Notes under the pieces: generated by a model
Told to the model about the DNA's origin: nothing
Database searches by the model: none
Seen by the model: the letters and a program-made list of their open reading frames with translations, nothing else
Made by a program: the position numbers and the translations under genes
Shown here: in pieces, positions 38,646-50,754 of the stretch
Layout of the letters: the number at the start of each line of letters is the position of its first letter
Position numbering within the stretch: position 1 is the stretch's first letter
DNA from: Bactericera cockerelli
Taxonomy: Eukaryota > Arthropoda > Insecta > Hemiptera > Triozidae
Reading direction: 5' to 3'
Length of the DNA stretch: 64,000 nt
Assembly (NCBI GenBank): GCA_024516035.1
Contig: CM044964.1
Coordinates: 20,528,931 to 20,592,930 of the forward strand

Positions 38646-40708
38646 ACGAACGAAATCGATTTCTTGTGGTGAGAATCGATAATCGAAAATCGGTTTTGAA
38701 AATCGAAAAAAAAATCAGATTAGCCCTTGACCAAAGGAAGTCGATCAAATGCGGTGAGAATCGATTATAAAAAATGATTTTTAAATATGGATGTTTGATT
38801 GAAAAAATGGAGAATCGCTTTTGATCAGAGGAAATCTATTGCTTGTGGCGAGAATCGATTATCAAAAAGAAGTTTTAAATATTTATATTCGATTGAAAAT
38901 AACCAAAACTACCTCTTGACCGAAGGAAATTGATTTGGTGTATCAAAACTCGGTTTTAAAAACCCAGTCATTGAAAAAACCAAAAGAAATCAATTCTTGT
39001 GACAAGATTCAATTTAGTTGTGGTCAATCTTGAAAATTATTTTTTTAATGATAACTAATGCAATTTAAAAAAATCAATTCAATTTAAAAACTGACATTTT
39101 TTTGAAAAATGATATTCAGATGATCTATTTTTAACGAATATTATTTTGTCTAAACAAATTCAAATTTAATATAAACCAATGTATCTACCAGATTTACCTA
39201 TTAGATTTACAATTATTATCAGGAAAAAAATCATCTCATGGTTAACATTGATTTTAAAATTAATGTTACAGTTTTAAAGAAACCTTGAAAATCGATTTCA
39301 AGGATAAACATATTTTGAAAAGAAATATTTTTACAGATTTTACTTGATTTCCATGCAGATCATGGCACATTTGACTTGTCCTGACATCAAAAAAGATTAA
39401 TTTAAGACAAGGTTGATCTGTCATTCTCAAAGTTCGAATGAAAATTCTAAATGCAGAAATATACTTATAATTTAACGTTAAAGATTATTAATTTAAAAAT
39501 AAACTGGCAATTAATATAATTAGGTTATTTATCAACTTGTAACTCTTAATTACTTATTAGTTTCTAAAATCTCACAAGTCCTCTTGTATTTCGTAATTGA
39601 GAGAGGATTTCCAAAATATCTCAATTTTGTAATTTTTAGAATAAGCGCGCGATGTATTTTGAAAGCACTGCTTATTTTCCCTCCACTTGTATTTTAAAGC
39701 TCTTTCAGATATTGTTTCATTCACTGTATGTTTGAAAAATAAAGAAATTATTTTATTTTACTTTATAGATTTATATAGATAAAAATAACTTAAACAAGTG
39801 TATTTCTTTTAAAATAGCCTAGAATACGTCCCTCTACTCGCTGGGAATGGTACCAGCTACCCACATTACCCTACCCAGCCTTTTGTCTTACCACACCCAG
39901 CCTTCTGTTATTTGTTAACCAACAAATATTTTTGTTATTTGTTAAAATTTTACTATAAAATACTATGACGCTGGTAAAGAAAATTTAAAAGTACAATATG
40001 ACTACTGGATACTTTATGTAATTATTATTTTCTACTGTCCAGTGATCTAGGCCAAGTGGGTTTTCACATTATTTATTACTACTGAATCCCTGGTATGGTT
40101 ATGTATGGTTAGAATAAAAAAACTATAAAAAAAATCATTAATTTAATTTGAATAAAATGCGAAGGTATTTTTGACAGGTATATTAATTTAATTAATTTTC
40201 GTCCTGTTGCAATTACAGGGAAAAATCTCGTTTTTAAGACAGGTCGTAACAAATTATTTTTAAAAAAGTTGGAAAGGTGTTAAAAAAAGATCAATAAAAA
40301 TTGTACCATAACAATTTGATTGAAGATTTACTATTGATAGACAGACCGGACCGGTTTTAGCTAAAGTAGCTGCCATGGATTAGACTAATTGGAAATCTGA
40401 ACAGCAAATATCCTGTCAAGAAATATTTTGCTATATTTTTTCGTAAATCTCTTTTTTTTAAAGACCAAGTGTCTATTGACAGACAGTCCACATGCAAGGA
40501 GTACTTTTATTAATGGAAAACGTTTGCTCTTCTAAACGAGGAAGTATCTTATTGCAATATTATTTGTACTTAAAAGATAGTAGAAAGTTTTTTTTTAATT
40601 GGTTGAATAAACAAATAAAAATATTTTACCTTATAGGTAGTAGAAAGTTGAAAAAAAATTGTTGCATATAAAAAAAAATTGCTTACGCTGGGTTTCGAAC
40701 CCACGACC
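38646..40708. other. 3' flank of the BOD1L1-like gene
   Basis: About 38650-39000 holds degenerate repeats of GAATCGATT-like motifs, probably 3'UTR. An AATAAA lies at 39738. A SINE body fragment on the minus strand lies at about 39828-39890. No ORF is supported. Confidence 0.45.
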
Positions 40709-41355
40709 CTATCGCGGTCGGTCTTCTCCTTCTTTTCCTCTTTCTTCATCTTCACCAACTGCATGGAAAGGAGGGGAACTCAAAATATCGTTGGATCTTC
40801 CCCTCTCATCTTGGTCATTTTCCCCCTCCCCCCTTTCTACTTGATTTTCATCTCCCCTCTCGTAAAAGTCCTCCAAATTGAGTCGACGTCTACGAGAAAG
40901 TATTCTTGGTTCATCATAGCTCATCTCTCCGTTGGATCTTTCCATTTCTTCAAGATCATTTCTCCTCTCTTGCCCTTCTTCAAGGTCATTGCCTCTCTCT
41001 TGTCTTTCTTCAAGGTCATTTCCCCTCTCTTGGCCACCCAAGTCTGCCTCATGAAGTCGAAGTCTTCGCGAATTGATTCTTTGACTGGGGCCCGAACTAA
41101 TGTTCCCTTGGTCACTTCCCCTCTCTTGTATTTCTTCAAGGTCACTTCCCCTCCCTTGTCCAGCCTCCTCTCTCCCATCTAATCGAAGTCTTCGTGAATT
41201 GATCCTTTGACCGGGGGGATCCAAAATGGGGTCCAGAAATGGGGCATCCTCTATCAGATTTTCCAGGTTAATAGGAGGCGGCATCAAATGAATCGCGATG
41301 CCTTCCCATTCACCAGGCCCCATCGGTCGATTCAGGTACTGCTGGAACTCTTCAT
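40709..41355 (-). CDS. Charged-repeat terminal exon, copy 1 (intact)
   Basis: The exon starts after TGCCTGCCCCACAG and enters in phase 1 (G|AT GAA GAG gives DEEFQQYLNRPMGPG). It reads 214 codons without interruption. A short unique part (INLENLIEDAPFLDP) is followed by units of about 10 residues (ERGNDLEERQ and variants), two QRINSRRLRL blocks, PRILSRRRRLNLEDFY and the ending RSNDILSSPPFHAVGED, with TAG at 40709-40711. No known domain. The 3' end runs into tRNA-like sequence (GGGTTCGAAACCC). The upstream exon is not adjacent; the phase fits the FBA exon at 57315-57498. Very high Arg/Glu/Asp content suggests a disordered protein. Function unknown. Confidence 0.6.
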
Positions 41356-41498
41356 CTGTGGGGCAGGCAAAAGAAAAGGTTGTAGTAGTGCTAGTTTTAG
41401 ACTCTCTCTGTAGCAAATAATTGCAACTTCTAGGTTTTTACTAATTTTTTTCCCCCCCTAAATCTACTTTGCTTACGATTAACCTAAGATCTCATTCA

Positions 41499-41806
41499 GC
41501 GGTTTTTTGAACGAAAAGCCTGAACGAGATCGAACAGTCAGCTCTGGTCAGCCAAAATTTGAAGAATAAAAAAAGTTATTTTTGGAACTCTGGTTTGTTC
41601 ACATTAAAGATATCGGTGTTTGTTTACATTTTGCATTTGAAATCATCCACTTCTTCTTCTTCTTACCGAACCAAACGAAATGACCGAACGAACGAGCCGG
41701 TCCACTCTGGTCAGGATTTTTCGGTCCGGTCAAATAAAAAAAAAGTGAATTTCAGTGACCAGGTCAGCTTCGGTTCGCTTCGTTCCAATTAAAAAAACCG
41801 CTTATT
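41499..41806. mobile_element. Possible short inverted-repeat element
   Basis: It begins AGCGGTTTTTTGAACG and ends with the reverse complement of AGCGGTTTTTTTAATTGG. The interior has repeated GAACGA and GGTCAG motifs on both strands. No target duplication is certain. Confidence 0.35.
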
Positions 41807-42076
41807 GTAAACAAAGTATTTATGTCAGTCAAAGTCAATATTAGTTTTTTTAGCATTTACCTATGTACATTATCACAAATCTATTGTCAAATGAACGAGG
41901 TACTCAGTACCTATATATTTAAAAAAAAAAAAAATGCAACTTAACTGTTGCTTTATTTATGGTTCAACGCGGCAATGCAACCTGTATGCTTGGAACTCTA
42001 CCACATGTCGGTGGTATGGACCAAGAATACAACCTTCAATAAATGTGTTGTATTAAACAATAAAAAATATTTATTA

Positions 42077-42351
42077 GCCAGCGTCGATGGCATGTTGAAT
42101 ACACCGGTTCCCTTCAGAACACCGAAGTTAAGCGACATCCAGCGAAGTTAAGACTTGGATGGGTGACCATTCAAATTCTAATTCTCGTGACGCTGGCTTT
42201 TCCCGGCCCCACTCAGGCTGGGTGAGGTCAATGTGAGTAGCAGGTTTGTGAGTTTCCTGCGAATGGAGGGTAAAACCCCCGTCGTGATATGACCATGGCA
42301 GTTGAAAGCGACGTTAAACCCCACTTAAAAAAAAAAAAAAAAAAAAAAAAA
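42077..42351 (+). mobile_element. Full-length 5S rRNA-headed SINE with poly-A tail and target duplication
   Basis: The same element as 35316-35579, nearly identical before the tail. A poly-A of about 25 bases is followed by AATATTTAT, also found just before the head, consistent with a target-site duplication from LINE-type retrotransposition. Confidence 0.92.
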
Positions 42352-43846
42352 ATATTTATGGTTTACTATTGCTTTATGTTTTATCTAGCTTTATTTGGGG
42401 GATCAGCTCCTGTTCTTGATTTGTTTCAGACTGTCTGGTCGAGACAAGGAGTCCCATTACGCTAACAGGTTATCATTCTTAAATAAATACCTCGTGAGGA
42501 AATTTAACTCTGATCTGAGTAGCAAACAGTGGCGGAATCATGGGCAAATGCCACAAATGATAAAATAGGCTTGCCCAAGTTTTTTTCTGCTCTGTACTTG
42601 GATGTCCGAGGTCCACTCATACCTCGTGAGGAAAACTGAGTAGCTGTTTTAATGTGAGAAGTGACCAGTGGAAGATTTATGGTTTAACAATGCACAAGAA
42701 TTAAAAAAAAGTTTTAATTCTGCACTCTCCTAAATTATTAAATAATGACACAAAGATTTTTTTTATTTTTAATAAAGTTTATTTTAAATAATTATTTATT
42801 AATAAAGACATAATAATATACAGTACATTAAGTACTGCAATAGCTGATTAACTACTTTTGTTAAAAATAAGAATATTAGAAAAATAGAAATATATTTCAT
42901 CTCATAGGTTTGTATTTCATATTTAAAAAAAGATGTATTATTATTTTTATATCAAGCTTAATTAGAAGGACAAAGTATACAATATTTACAGCATAAAATA
43001 GTTTTAAAATTAATAAATGATAAAATAGTTTATAGATAACTAATAAACAATAAAAATACTAGAAATTAATCTGAATATCTGATGTAATAATAATGCCCTA
43101 ACTAAAGTTATTGCCTGCGGCAATCTCTTTCCCCAACCCTTGTCAAATCGTTGTACTACAACGATAGGATTTAAGATTTACAATCGATTTTAACGCGGAA
43201 GGGTTTAAGCTAGAGAGCCATGGCATCCTTTAAAATTTGGACAGCAAATTTACGGTAAAGAAATAGTTTGCTACCTCAAAGTACGCTTATGTTTTTTCTG
43301 TATTTCAAGACCAAGTGCCTATTGACCAGTTCGCTCCTTTAAAACTTAGAGTGAGTGTCTTAACCCAGATGGGGCTGACGTCCTTCCAGAAGGACGTCCT
43401 TCTGGAAAGACGTCAACCCCATCTGGTGAAAGGTACTACGTTGTGGATTTTTCTAATTAATTAAGCTTGTTGAGGTTAGTTGGCGACACCTTAAGCTATT
43501 TGTTTTGAGTCCGAGTGATAAGTTGACAGCACTTATTTTGATTCAGGACTCAATTTATATCACTCAAAAAAAATAAAACAAAAAATTTCACCGCGTTATC
43601 TGGGTTAATGCAATATTTTCTTTACCTTATGTCCTTATAAGAAAAAAGAAAGTTAAAAAAAAACTTGTTAGAATAAATAAAACAAAATATAAATCTATAC
43701 CTTACAGGTAAAAATAAGTTTAACAAAAATGTTTGAATAAAAAAGTAAAAATATTTTACCTTATAGGTAATAGAAAGTTTAAAATTTTTTTTTAATAAAC
43801 AAAAAAATTGCCTACTCTGGGTTTCGAACCCACGACCCTACCGCGG
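42352..43846. other. Intergenic repeats between charged exons 1 and 2
   Basis: A CTCGTGAGG-family SINE on the plus strand at about 42515-42690, AT-rich DNA, and a 62-bp palindrome at 43365-43426. From about 43590 the sequence matches the region that lies 3' of each charged exon (ACCTTATAGGTAATAGAAAG blocks and GGGTTTCGAACCC). No gene is seen. Confidence 0.45.
43365..43426. repeat. 62-bp loopless palindrome
   Basis: CCAGATGGGGCTGACGTC to the centre AAGGACGTCCTT and back to CCCCATCTGG. Each arm has 31 bases, with only two mismatched positions and no spacer. It could form a cruciform or an RNA hairpin. It does not belong to any repeat recognised in the window. Confidence 0.85.
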
Positions 43847-45025
43847 TCAGTCCTCTCCTTCTCCTCTTTCTTCTTTTTCACTATGTGCATGGAAAGGAAG
43901 GGAACTCAACTTATCGTTGGTTCTTCCCCTTTCTACTTGATTATCATTTCCCCTCTCTTGGTCTCCAAAGTAAAAGTCCTCCAAATTTAGTGGACGTCTA
44001 CGAGAAAGTATTCTTGTTTTATCATAGCCCAACTCTCCGTTGGATCTTTCCATTTCTTCAAGGTTGATTCTCCTCTCTTGCCTCTCATCAAGATCACTTC
44101 CACTCTTTTGGTCTGCCAATTCTGCCTCATCAAGTCCGATGTCTTCGCGAATTGATTCTTTGACTAAGACCTTCAAGGTCATTTCTCCTCTCTCCAAGGT
44201 TATTTCCTCTTTCTTTTCCTTCTTCAAGGTCATTCCCCTTCTCTTGCGTTTCTTCAAGGTCACTTCCGCTCTCTTGGTCTCCCAATTCTGTCTAATTCAG
44301 TCGACGTCTTCGCGAATTGATTCTTCGACCGGGACGCGAACTATTGTTCTCCTGGTCACTTCCCCTCTCTTGCCTTTCCTCAAGGTCACTTCCCCTCTCT
44401 TGCCTTTCTTCAAGGTCACTTCCCCTCTCTTGCCTTTCTTCAAGGTCATTTTACCTCTCTTAGTCTCCCAATTCTCCCTAATTAAGTCGACGTCTTCGCG
44501 AATTGTTTCTTTGACTGCGACGGAAACTATTGTTGGCCTGATCACTTCCCCTTTCTTGCCTTTCTTCAAGGTCACTTCCCCTCTCTTGCCTTTTTTCAAG
44601 GTCACTTCCCCTCTCTTGCCTTTCTTCAAGGTCATTTCCCCTCTCTTGGTCTCCCAATTCAGCCTCGTCCAGTCGACGTCTTCGCGAATTGTTTCTTTGA
44701 CTGCGACGCAAACTATTGTTGGCCTGATCACTTCCCCTCTCTTGTCTTTGTTCGAGGTCACTTCCCCTCTCTTGCCTTTCTTGAAGGTCATTTCCCCTCT
44801 CTTGGTCTCCCAATTCAGCTTCGTCCAGTCGACGTCTTCGCGAATTGATTCTTTGACTGGGGCCCGAACTATTGTTCCCTTGGTCACTTCCCCTCCCTTG
44901 TCCAGCATCCCCTCCCTCATTTGGAAGAAATTGAAATAATGGAAGATGGTAGAACCTTCCTTGAGCGAGGTCCATTCCCTGCTGAATTATTTCGTCCAGG
45001 TCGATCCAGGCATCCGTGGGAACCT
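43847..45025 (-). pseudogene. Charged-repeat terminal exon, copy 2 (degenerate)
   Basis: The acceptor TGCCTGCCCCACAG and phase-1 entry (G|AG GTT CCC, then VPTDAWIDLDEII) are intact. The frame reads LAQGRFYHLP, GGDAGQGRGSDQGN and three copies of a larger block (QRNNSRRRRL, DEAELGDQERGNDLEERQ) before a stop at 44478. Beyond this the frame has several stops, although the typical ending (RRPLNLEDFYFGDQ, TNDKLSSLPFHAH) is still readable at 43847-44263. The copy is likely non-functional or makes a shorter protein. It shows a second, larger repeat level of about 180-190 bp over the 30-bp unit. Confidence 0.55.
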
Positions 45026-46979
45026 CTGTGGGGCAGGCAAAAAAGAAGTTTAATAATATTTGGAGAAAAAAAATATATTAAATACATGCCATATCTCTTT
45101 TGAAAGGGACTTTTCAGTCTTACCTTGGCACTATAAACAAGTGTTTCATTCAAAATATTCACTTTTTAAATTAGAATAAACATGGCGGAAAAAACATTAT
45201 GTAAAAATCCCATAGATGCAAACATCTTCGTTTTGTTCAAAATATGTATATTTAAAATATTCTTTTTATTTTTTATTTCTCATTATAAAATTCGATTTGT
45301 GCAAATATTCATATAAAGGGAACTGTACGTTAACACGCTTAAGTTATTATTATTATTATTATATTATGTTTTATTAGGTAAGAAAAAAATATATACAGTA
45401 AAATACAATGAAATTATAGAGAAAAAATAAATAGATTGAAAAAAAAAATGAAGCTAATGTCCTACCTAAAAGGCGGGGTTATTGCCTATGGCAACCTCTT
45501 CCACCCAACCTAAGTTATACCTCATTAAGAAATATGACTTTGATGTTAGCAGCAAACAGAGGCGGAATAATGGGCAAATGACACACTAGGTTCGCAGTTC
45601 AGGGATTGATCCCCACAAGATAAGGAATTTTTCTGCGCTGTATTTGGATGTCTGGGGTCCACTCATACCTCGTGGGGAAAAATGAGTAGCTGCCTTATAG
45701 TGAGCAGTGACGAGTGGCGGAATTAAGGGCAAATGATAAACAAAATTTAAGATTTTTTCTTAAATTTCTGAGCTTATAATTCTGCACAACTCACTAAAAT
45801 TGTTAAATAATGACACATATTATTGTTTAATTATTATGATTATTTACGTCTTTTTGCCGTTTCGCCTGTCTGAATGGCGTAACGGTTGTGACTACTGCCC
45901 ATAGTCCAGAGTTCAATTCCCAGAGTTTTCACACAGAAAATTCTGTCCCCTACAAACACGTGAGGCTGGCTTTTCCGGCCTTACTCAGGCTTGGTGAGGT
46001 AAATGTGGGTAGCTGGCACGATTCCCAACGAATTAGGACGTTAAATCTAATAGAATCGTTGGCGTTAGGAAGGGCATTCAGCCGTAAAGTATGTGCCACA
46101 ACCATGAGGTTGAACAATGCCGACTCTAAGTAGGAATGCGAAACGGCAAAATAAAGATGAAGAATTTTTTTTTTTTAATAAAGTTTATTTTTCATAACTA
46201 TTTATTAATAAAGACATATACAGTTTATTAAGTCGAGCAATAGCTGATTAACTATTTCTTAAGAATAAAAATATTAGAAATGTCATGGACGAACTCAGGA
46301 GTGGGGCCTATAAAGGTCGATTTTAAAATCTTGAAATTTTTAATGAGACAACTCATACATTTGATCACATTGGTTCATATTAGCAACAAAAAAAAAATTG
46401 TACCACAACAATCTGATTTAAAATTCAATATCAATTGATACACTTTTTCGTTTTTTTATTTTTCCAAAATAAGAAGCAATAAGATGAAAAATATTAGGTT
46501 TTTATACTTTTTTTTGAGACTAAGTAGCAGCTATGGACCATATTTTTATTCATGTACAAAATTTGCTATTCTAAAACGTTTGCAATATTTTCTGTGCCTA
46601 ATGCGTAAAAGAAAGTTTTTTTTTTTTTTTTTAAATATTTGAATAAATAAAACGAACAAAAATATTATCTGTACCTTAAAGGTAATAGAATTTTTTTTAA
46701 AAAAAACTTGTTTGAATAAACAAATAAAACTATTTTACCTTATAGGTACCTAATAGAAAGTTATTTTATTTATTTATTATATATAAAAAAATTGCTCACG
46801 CTGGGTTTCGAACGCGGTCTGTCCACTCCTGCTTCATGTACAAAGTTTGCTTTTTAAGACATAAGTTATCAGATTTCTAGAAAGCTTGTCTGAATAAACA
46901 TAAAAGATATTTTACCTTGTAGGTAATAGAAAGTTTAAAAATAACTTTTTGAATAAACAAACAAAAAAATTGCTCTAGT
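45026..46979. other. Intergenic repeats between charged exons 2 and 3
   Basis: A CTCGTGAGG-family SINE (about 45540-45730), a tRNA-headed SINE (45873-46135), AT-rich DNA, and from about 46610 a degenerate copy of the usual 3' flank of the charged exons with GGGTTTCGAAC near 46802. No coding region is supported. Confidence 0.45.
45873..46135 (+). repeat. tRNA-headed SINE with the shared body
   Basis: The head GGCGTAACGGTTGTGACTAC, B-box-like GAGTTCAATTCCC, then the body (AGGCTTGGTGAGGTAAATGT, GGTAGCTGGCACGATTCCCA) and a tail containing CAACCATGAGGTTGAACAAT. Confidence 0.7.
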
Positions 46980-47115
46980 TGGGTTTCGAACCCATGACCC
47001 TACCGCGGTTGGTCCTCTCTTTCTTCATCTTCACCATCCGTATGGAAGGAGGGGAACTCAAATTATCGTTGGATCTTCCCCTCTCTTCTTGGTCATTTCC
47101 ACTCTCTTCCCTGGC
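46980..47115 (-). pseudogene. Truncated charged-exon 3' end
   Basis: Only the terminal part (REESGNDQEERGRSNDN, LSSPPSIRMVKMKKE) and the tRNA-like flank remain, in tandem with copy 3. No acceptor is present. Confidence 0.55.
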
Positions 47116-47229
47116 CATTCAAACTTGATTGAATAAACAAAACAATTCTGTACCTTACAGGTAATAGAAATTAAAAAAAAAAACTTGTACATAAAAAAAT
47201 TGCTTACGCTGGGTTTCGAACCCACGACC

Positions 47230-47777
47230 CTATGGCGGTCGGTCCTCTCCTTCTTCTCCTCTTTCCTCATCTTCACCAACCGCATGGAAAGGAGGGGAAC
47301 TCAAATTATCGTTGGATCTTCCCCTCTCTTCCCTTTCTACTTGGCTCTCATTTCCCATCTCTTGGTCTCCAACGTAAAAGTCCTCCAAATTGAGTCGACG
47401 TCTACGAGAAAGTATTCTTAGTTCATCATAGCTCATCTCTCCGTCAGAAATTTCCATTATTTCTTCAAAGTCATATCTCCTCTCTTGCCTTTCTTCAAGG
47501 TCATTCCTTCTCTCTTGCGTTCCTGCTGGGTCATTTCTATTCAAATCATGGCTTGAAGAGATGGAAAGATCCAAAGGAGATCTTTGGTCACTTCTCCTCT
47601 CTTGGTTAGCCTCCCCTCTCCCATATTGTTCGTTTCTTGGTATATAGAGTCTTTGAGCGGGATCCGGATGGTTCACTATCAGGTTGGGATCACGGCGGAA
47701 TACTTGGTCCAGATCGATATAAAAAGCGGGCTCCATGGGTTGCTGGTGTTGGTTCAGGTACTCCTGGAACTCTTCAT
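47230..47777 (-). CDS. Charged-repeat terminal exon, copy 3 (intact)
   Basis: The acceptor TGCCTGCCCCACAG enters in phase 1 (G|AT GAA GAG, DEEFQEYLNQHQQPMEPAF) and reads 181 codons to TAG. The N-terminal unique part has YIDLDQVFRRDPNLIV and DPAQRLYIPRNEQYG, followed by QERRSDQRSPLDLSISSSHD, a few 10-residue units (QERRNDLEER), LRILSRRRRLNLEDFYVGDQ and FHAVGEDEERGEEGEDRPP. DPAQR-YxPR and SPLDLS are shared with copies 4-6. DEEFQ and the ending are shared with copy 1, so copy 3 links the two subgroups. Function unknown. Confidence 0.6.
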
Positions 47778-48054
47778 CTGTGGGGCAGGCAAGAAAAGTT
47801 CATGGTTGTGGGTGAACATTTTCTCCGCAAAAAAATCTATGAACTTCAAAGAAATTAACTCTTTGCAAAATTTAAGCTTTGTGGAACAGAAACAAGAACA
47901 TTATTCCGCATTACAACTCCTCAAATCACTCCGCAAAAGTGTTTCTGGAACAGAAACTGGATGTGCGGAGTGAGAAGTACGGAGCGGCTATGCGCTTTCA
48001 GGAACAGGCTCCATATCTCTTTTCAAAGGGACTCTTCAGACTTAACTCGGCAGT

Positions 48055-48480
48055 ATAAATAAATTATACCTCGTGAGGAAAAATGAGTAACCCGCTTTAA
48101 AGTGAGCAGTGAACAGTGGCGGAATGATGGGCAAATGCCGCAAATGATACAAAAAGTTTGCACGCACGGTGACCCGGATTCAATCCCTAAAAGTACAGGA
48201 ATTTTTCTGCTCTGTAATTGGATGTCCACTCATACCTCGTGAGGAACAATGAGTAAGCTGTTTTAAAGTGAGCAGTGAACAGTGGTGGAATTATGGGCAA
48301 ATGCCACAGGTGATTCAATAGGCTTTGCATGAACGGTTCTATGTTTGATCCCCACAAGGACAGGAATTGTTTCTATTCACCAGGATGTCCGGCGTGCACT
48401 GATACCTTGTGAGGAAAAATGAGTAGCTGCTTTGAAGTAAAAAGTGACCAGTGGCAGAATTATGGGCACACATATGGAAA
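48055..48480 (+). repeat. Three tandem CTCGTGAGG-family SINE-like units
   Basis: Repeated blocks of CTCGTGAGGAA...GAGTA, AGTGAGCAGTGAACAGTGG and GGAATTATGGGCAAATGCC, with B-box-like GATTCAATCCC or GTTTGATCCCC. They lie 3' of nothing coding; copy 3 of the charged exons starts 280 bases away on the other strand. Confidence 0.55.
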
Positions 48481-49012
48481 TATGTGGACATTTAATAAAA
48501 CCATCTTATAATTCTGTGCTCCCAACAAAAATTGTAAAATAATAATACAAAGAACATATTATTTTTTAAGAATAACTTTTTTTTAAATATAAATAAAGTT
48601 TATTTTTAATAATTATGTATAAATAAAGACATGTATACAGTTCATTAAGTCCAGTAATAGATGATTAACAACTTTTCTGAAGAATAAAAATATTAGAATG
48701 TCAGGGACAAACTCAGGAGCAGGGCCCATGGCGGTCGATTATAAAATCTTGAAACTTTTAATGAGACACCCACTATTTTTCACCTCATTGGTTTAAAATT
48801 TTGTAAATAAAAAATAAAAAATGTGAATTTGGACAGCAATTTCCAAAGTACGCTGATGTTATCCATACACTTTTTTTCAACACCAAGTGGCAATTGAATG
48901 ATAAGTTTAAGCAAACAATTTTTATTGCTTCTTTCGTGTAAGTACATACTTTTATATATGTACAAAGTCATACTTTTATTCATGTAAAAAGTTTGCTCTA
49001 TTAAAACATATA

Positions 49013-49946
49013 CAGGGCCTCCATAAAGTCTCACCCAGGATTGGGTTTCCCGAAAATGACTCAAAATATCAAAAAACGCAAAAACACGTTATTCTTTATT
49101 TTTAGGGGGATTAATTTTCAGCGATTTTTTTGCCTACACGGCCCCAGCCAGGCTGGGCAATCTGGGCATGGACCAATTTTAAAATCTTAAATGGAATGGC
49201 ACATCGTGTGGCATATTGTTTTAAAGGTTTCATCGAGAGAAGTTCATTGCAAAATTCAGTGAGCTACGACTTACGGTTCTTGAGATACAGAGTCGGACGT
49301 CCTGTGTAATATCCATTTATTTTGAGCTATAACTCGTTAACCGTAAGTTCCAGAAGGATGAAATTGGTTGATAATAACTCCTTATGCCGAGACCTTTTTC
49401 ACAAGTTATAACTCGATTTGTTTTTCAGTTAAAACTTTTGCCGAATGGTCGTCTGGCAGGCTGACGAAACCTACCAGAAACTAACATCAACAGAATAGGT
49501 CGAATTACACCTTGTTCGAAAGGTCTCAATAAAAGCAGTAAATATCAACAAATTTTCTCCTTCTGGAACTTACGGTTAACGAGTTATAGGTCAGAACATA
49601 GGGATATGAGCCAGGACGGCCGACCCTGTATCTCGAGGTATGTCGTAGCCCATTGAAATTTGTTGCGATGAACTTCTCTTAATGAGGCTTTTAAAACCCG
49701 CCCTTTAGTTAGGACATATATGATGTATATATTTATTTATTTTTTCTTTATTTTTTTCTTCTATTATATTGTCTATTGCATTTTCATTTGAAATTATTTG
49801 TATTGTATATAATATGTCCTATTACCTAATAAAGTGTAAAAAAAAACAAGACATACCATTTAATTTTTGATTTTAAAATTGGTCCGTGCCCAGCCTGAGT
49901 CGTTTGCCCGGAATCCAGACCTGGATGAGACTTTATGGAAGCCCTG
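49013..49946. mobile_element. Fold-back element with inverted ends and nested internal palindromes
   Basis: The left end CAGGGCCTCCATAAAGTCTC matches the reverse complement of the right end (CAGGGCTTCCATAAAGTCTC). The left flank is TA; the right flank is CA, probably a mutated TA. Inside, ACTCGTTAACCGTAAGTTCC (about 49327) is matched in inverse near 49560-49585, and the arms around GAGAAGTTCAT are also inverted. The whole unit is a large imperfect palindrome with no ORF. Confidence 0.65.
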
Positions 49947-50218
49947 CATATAAATAAAAATATAATAAATAAATGAAAGAATAAATAATTTTTATAAAAC
50001 AAATAAAGAATGCCATTGGGAAATGTACATATCATACTTGGAGAGCTATCTCGACAAAGCCCAACACACTCATTACGAAGAATACAATCATCATCATAGG
50101 GTGGCGTCATCGTGAACGATGGTAGCCAGACAGTGGAGGAATGACTCAGCACTTCTACCACTGTCTTTACAAGGAGGCTAATAAGGCACACAGAAGGCAC
50201 AAGAATACAATACCTATC

Positions 50219-50510
50219 CTAATTACCATAGGTCTTTACTCTTCTGAATTTTGCATGTGCTTTATCCCTAGCCTTCAGGACAGTTCTGATACTATCAATC
50301 AGCCATGGGGCAGGGGGACGTTTAACACGGCGCTGTTTGGAAGGCATATGCAACTCAAAGAGGACTTGGATGATTTGACCCAATTCAGCGACTTTTTCAT
50401 TGTCTGCATCCCAAATAAAGAGTTCCAATTGATATCACAGAAGCGTCCTCAAGAAGCTTTTCTATAACCAGATTCTTATAGTCCCTAACATAGGTCATCA
50501 GATTGAAAAT
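50219..50510 (-). pseudogene. LINE (non-LTR retrotransposon) ORF fragment, first of three
   Basis: The minus strand reads LFIWDADNEKVAELGQII, then RPPAPWLIDSIRTVLKARDK, AHAKFRRVKT. The PWxxDxIR...RDKAxxxxRR pattern is typical of the linker between endonuclease and reverse transcriptase in non-LTR retrotransposon ORF2. The same block heads the duplicated segments at 52355 and 54000. Confidence 0.65.
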
Positions 50511-50754
50511 GTCATATTGCAATATTTTCAGTACCTAAGAGCTAATAGAAAGTTTTTAAAAAACTTGTCTGGATAAACAAATAAAAATATTTTAACCTTA
50601 TAGGTAATAAGTTTTAAATATTTTTTTTTAAATAAATAAAAATATTATTATTAATAAACAACAACAAAAAAATTGCTTACGCTGGGTTTCGAACCCACGA
50701 ACCTGCTGCGGTCGGTCTTCTCCATCTTCTCCTCTTTCTTCATCTTCACCAAGC

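Noticed and set aside
44297..44920. Minus-strand ORF rich in KRGEVTLKKG over charged copy 2
   Set aside because: It is the second frame of the same repeat. It does not begin at the acceptor phase nor read the conserved modules.
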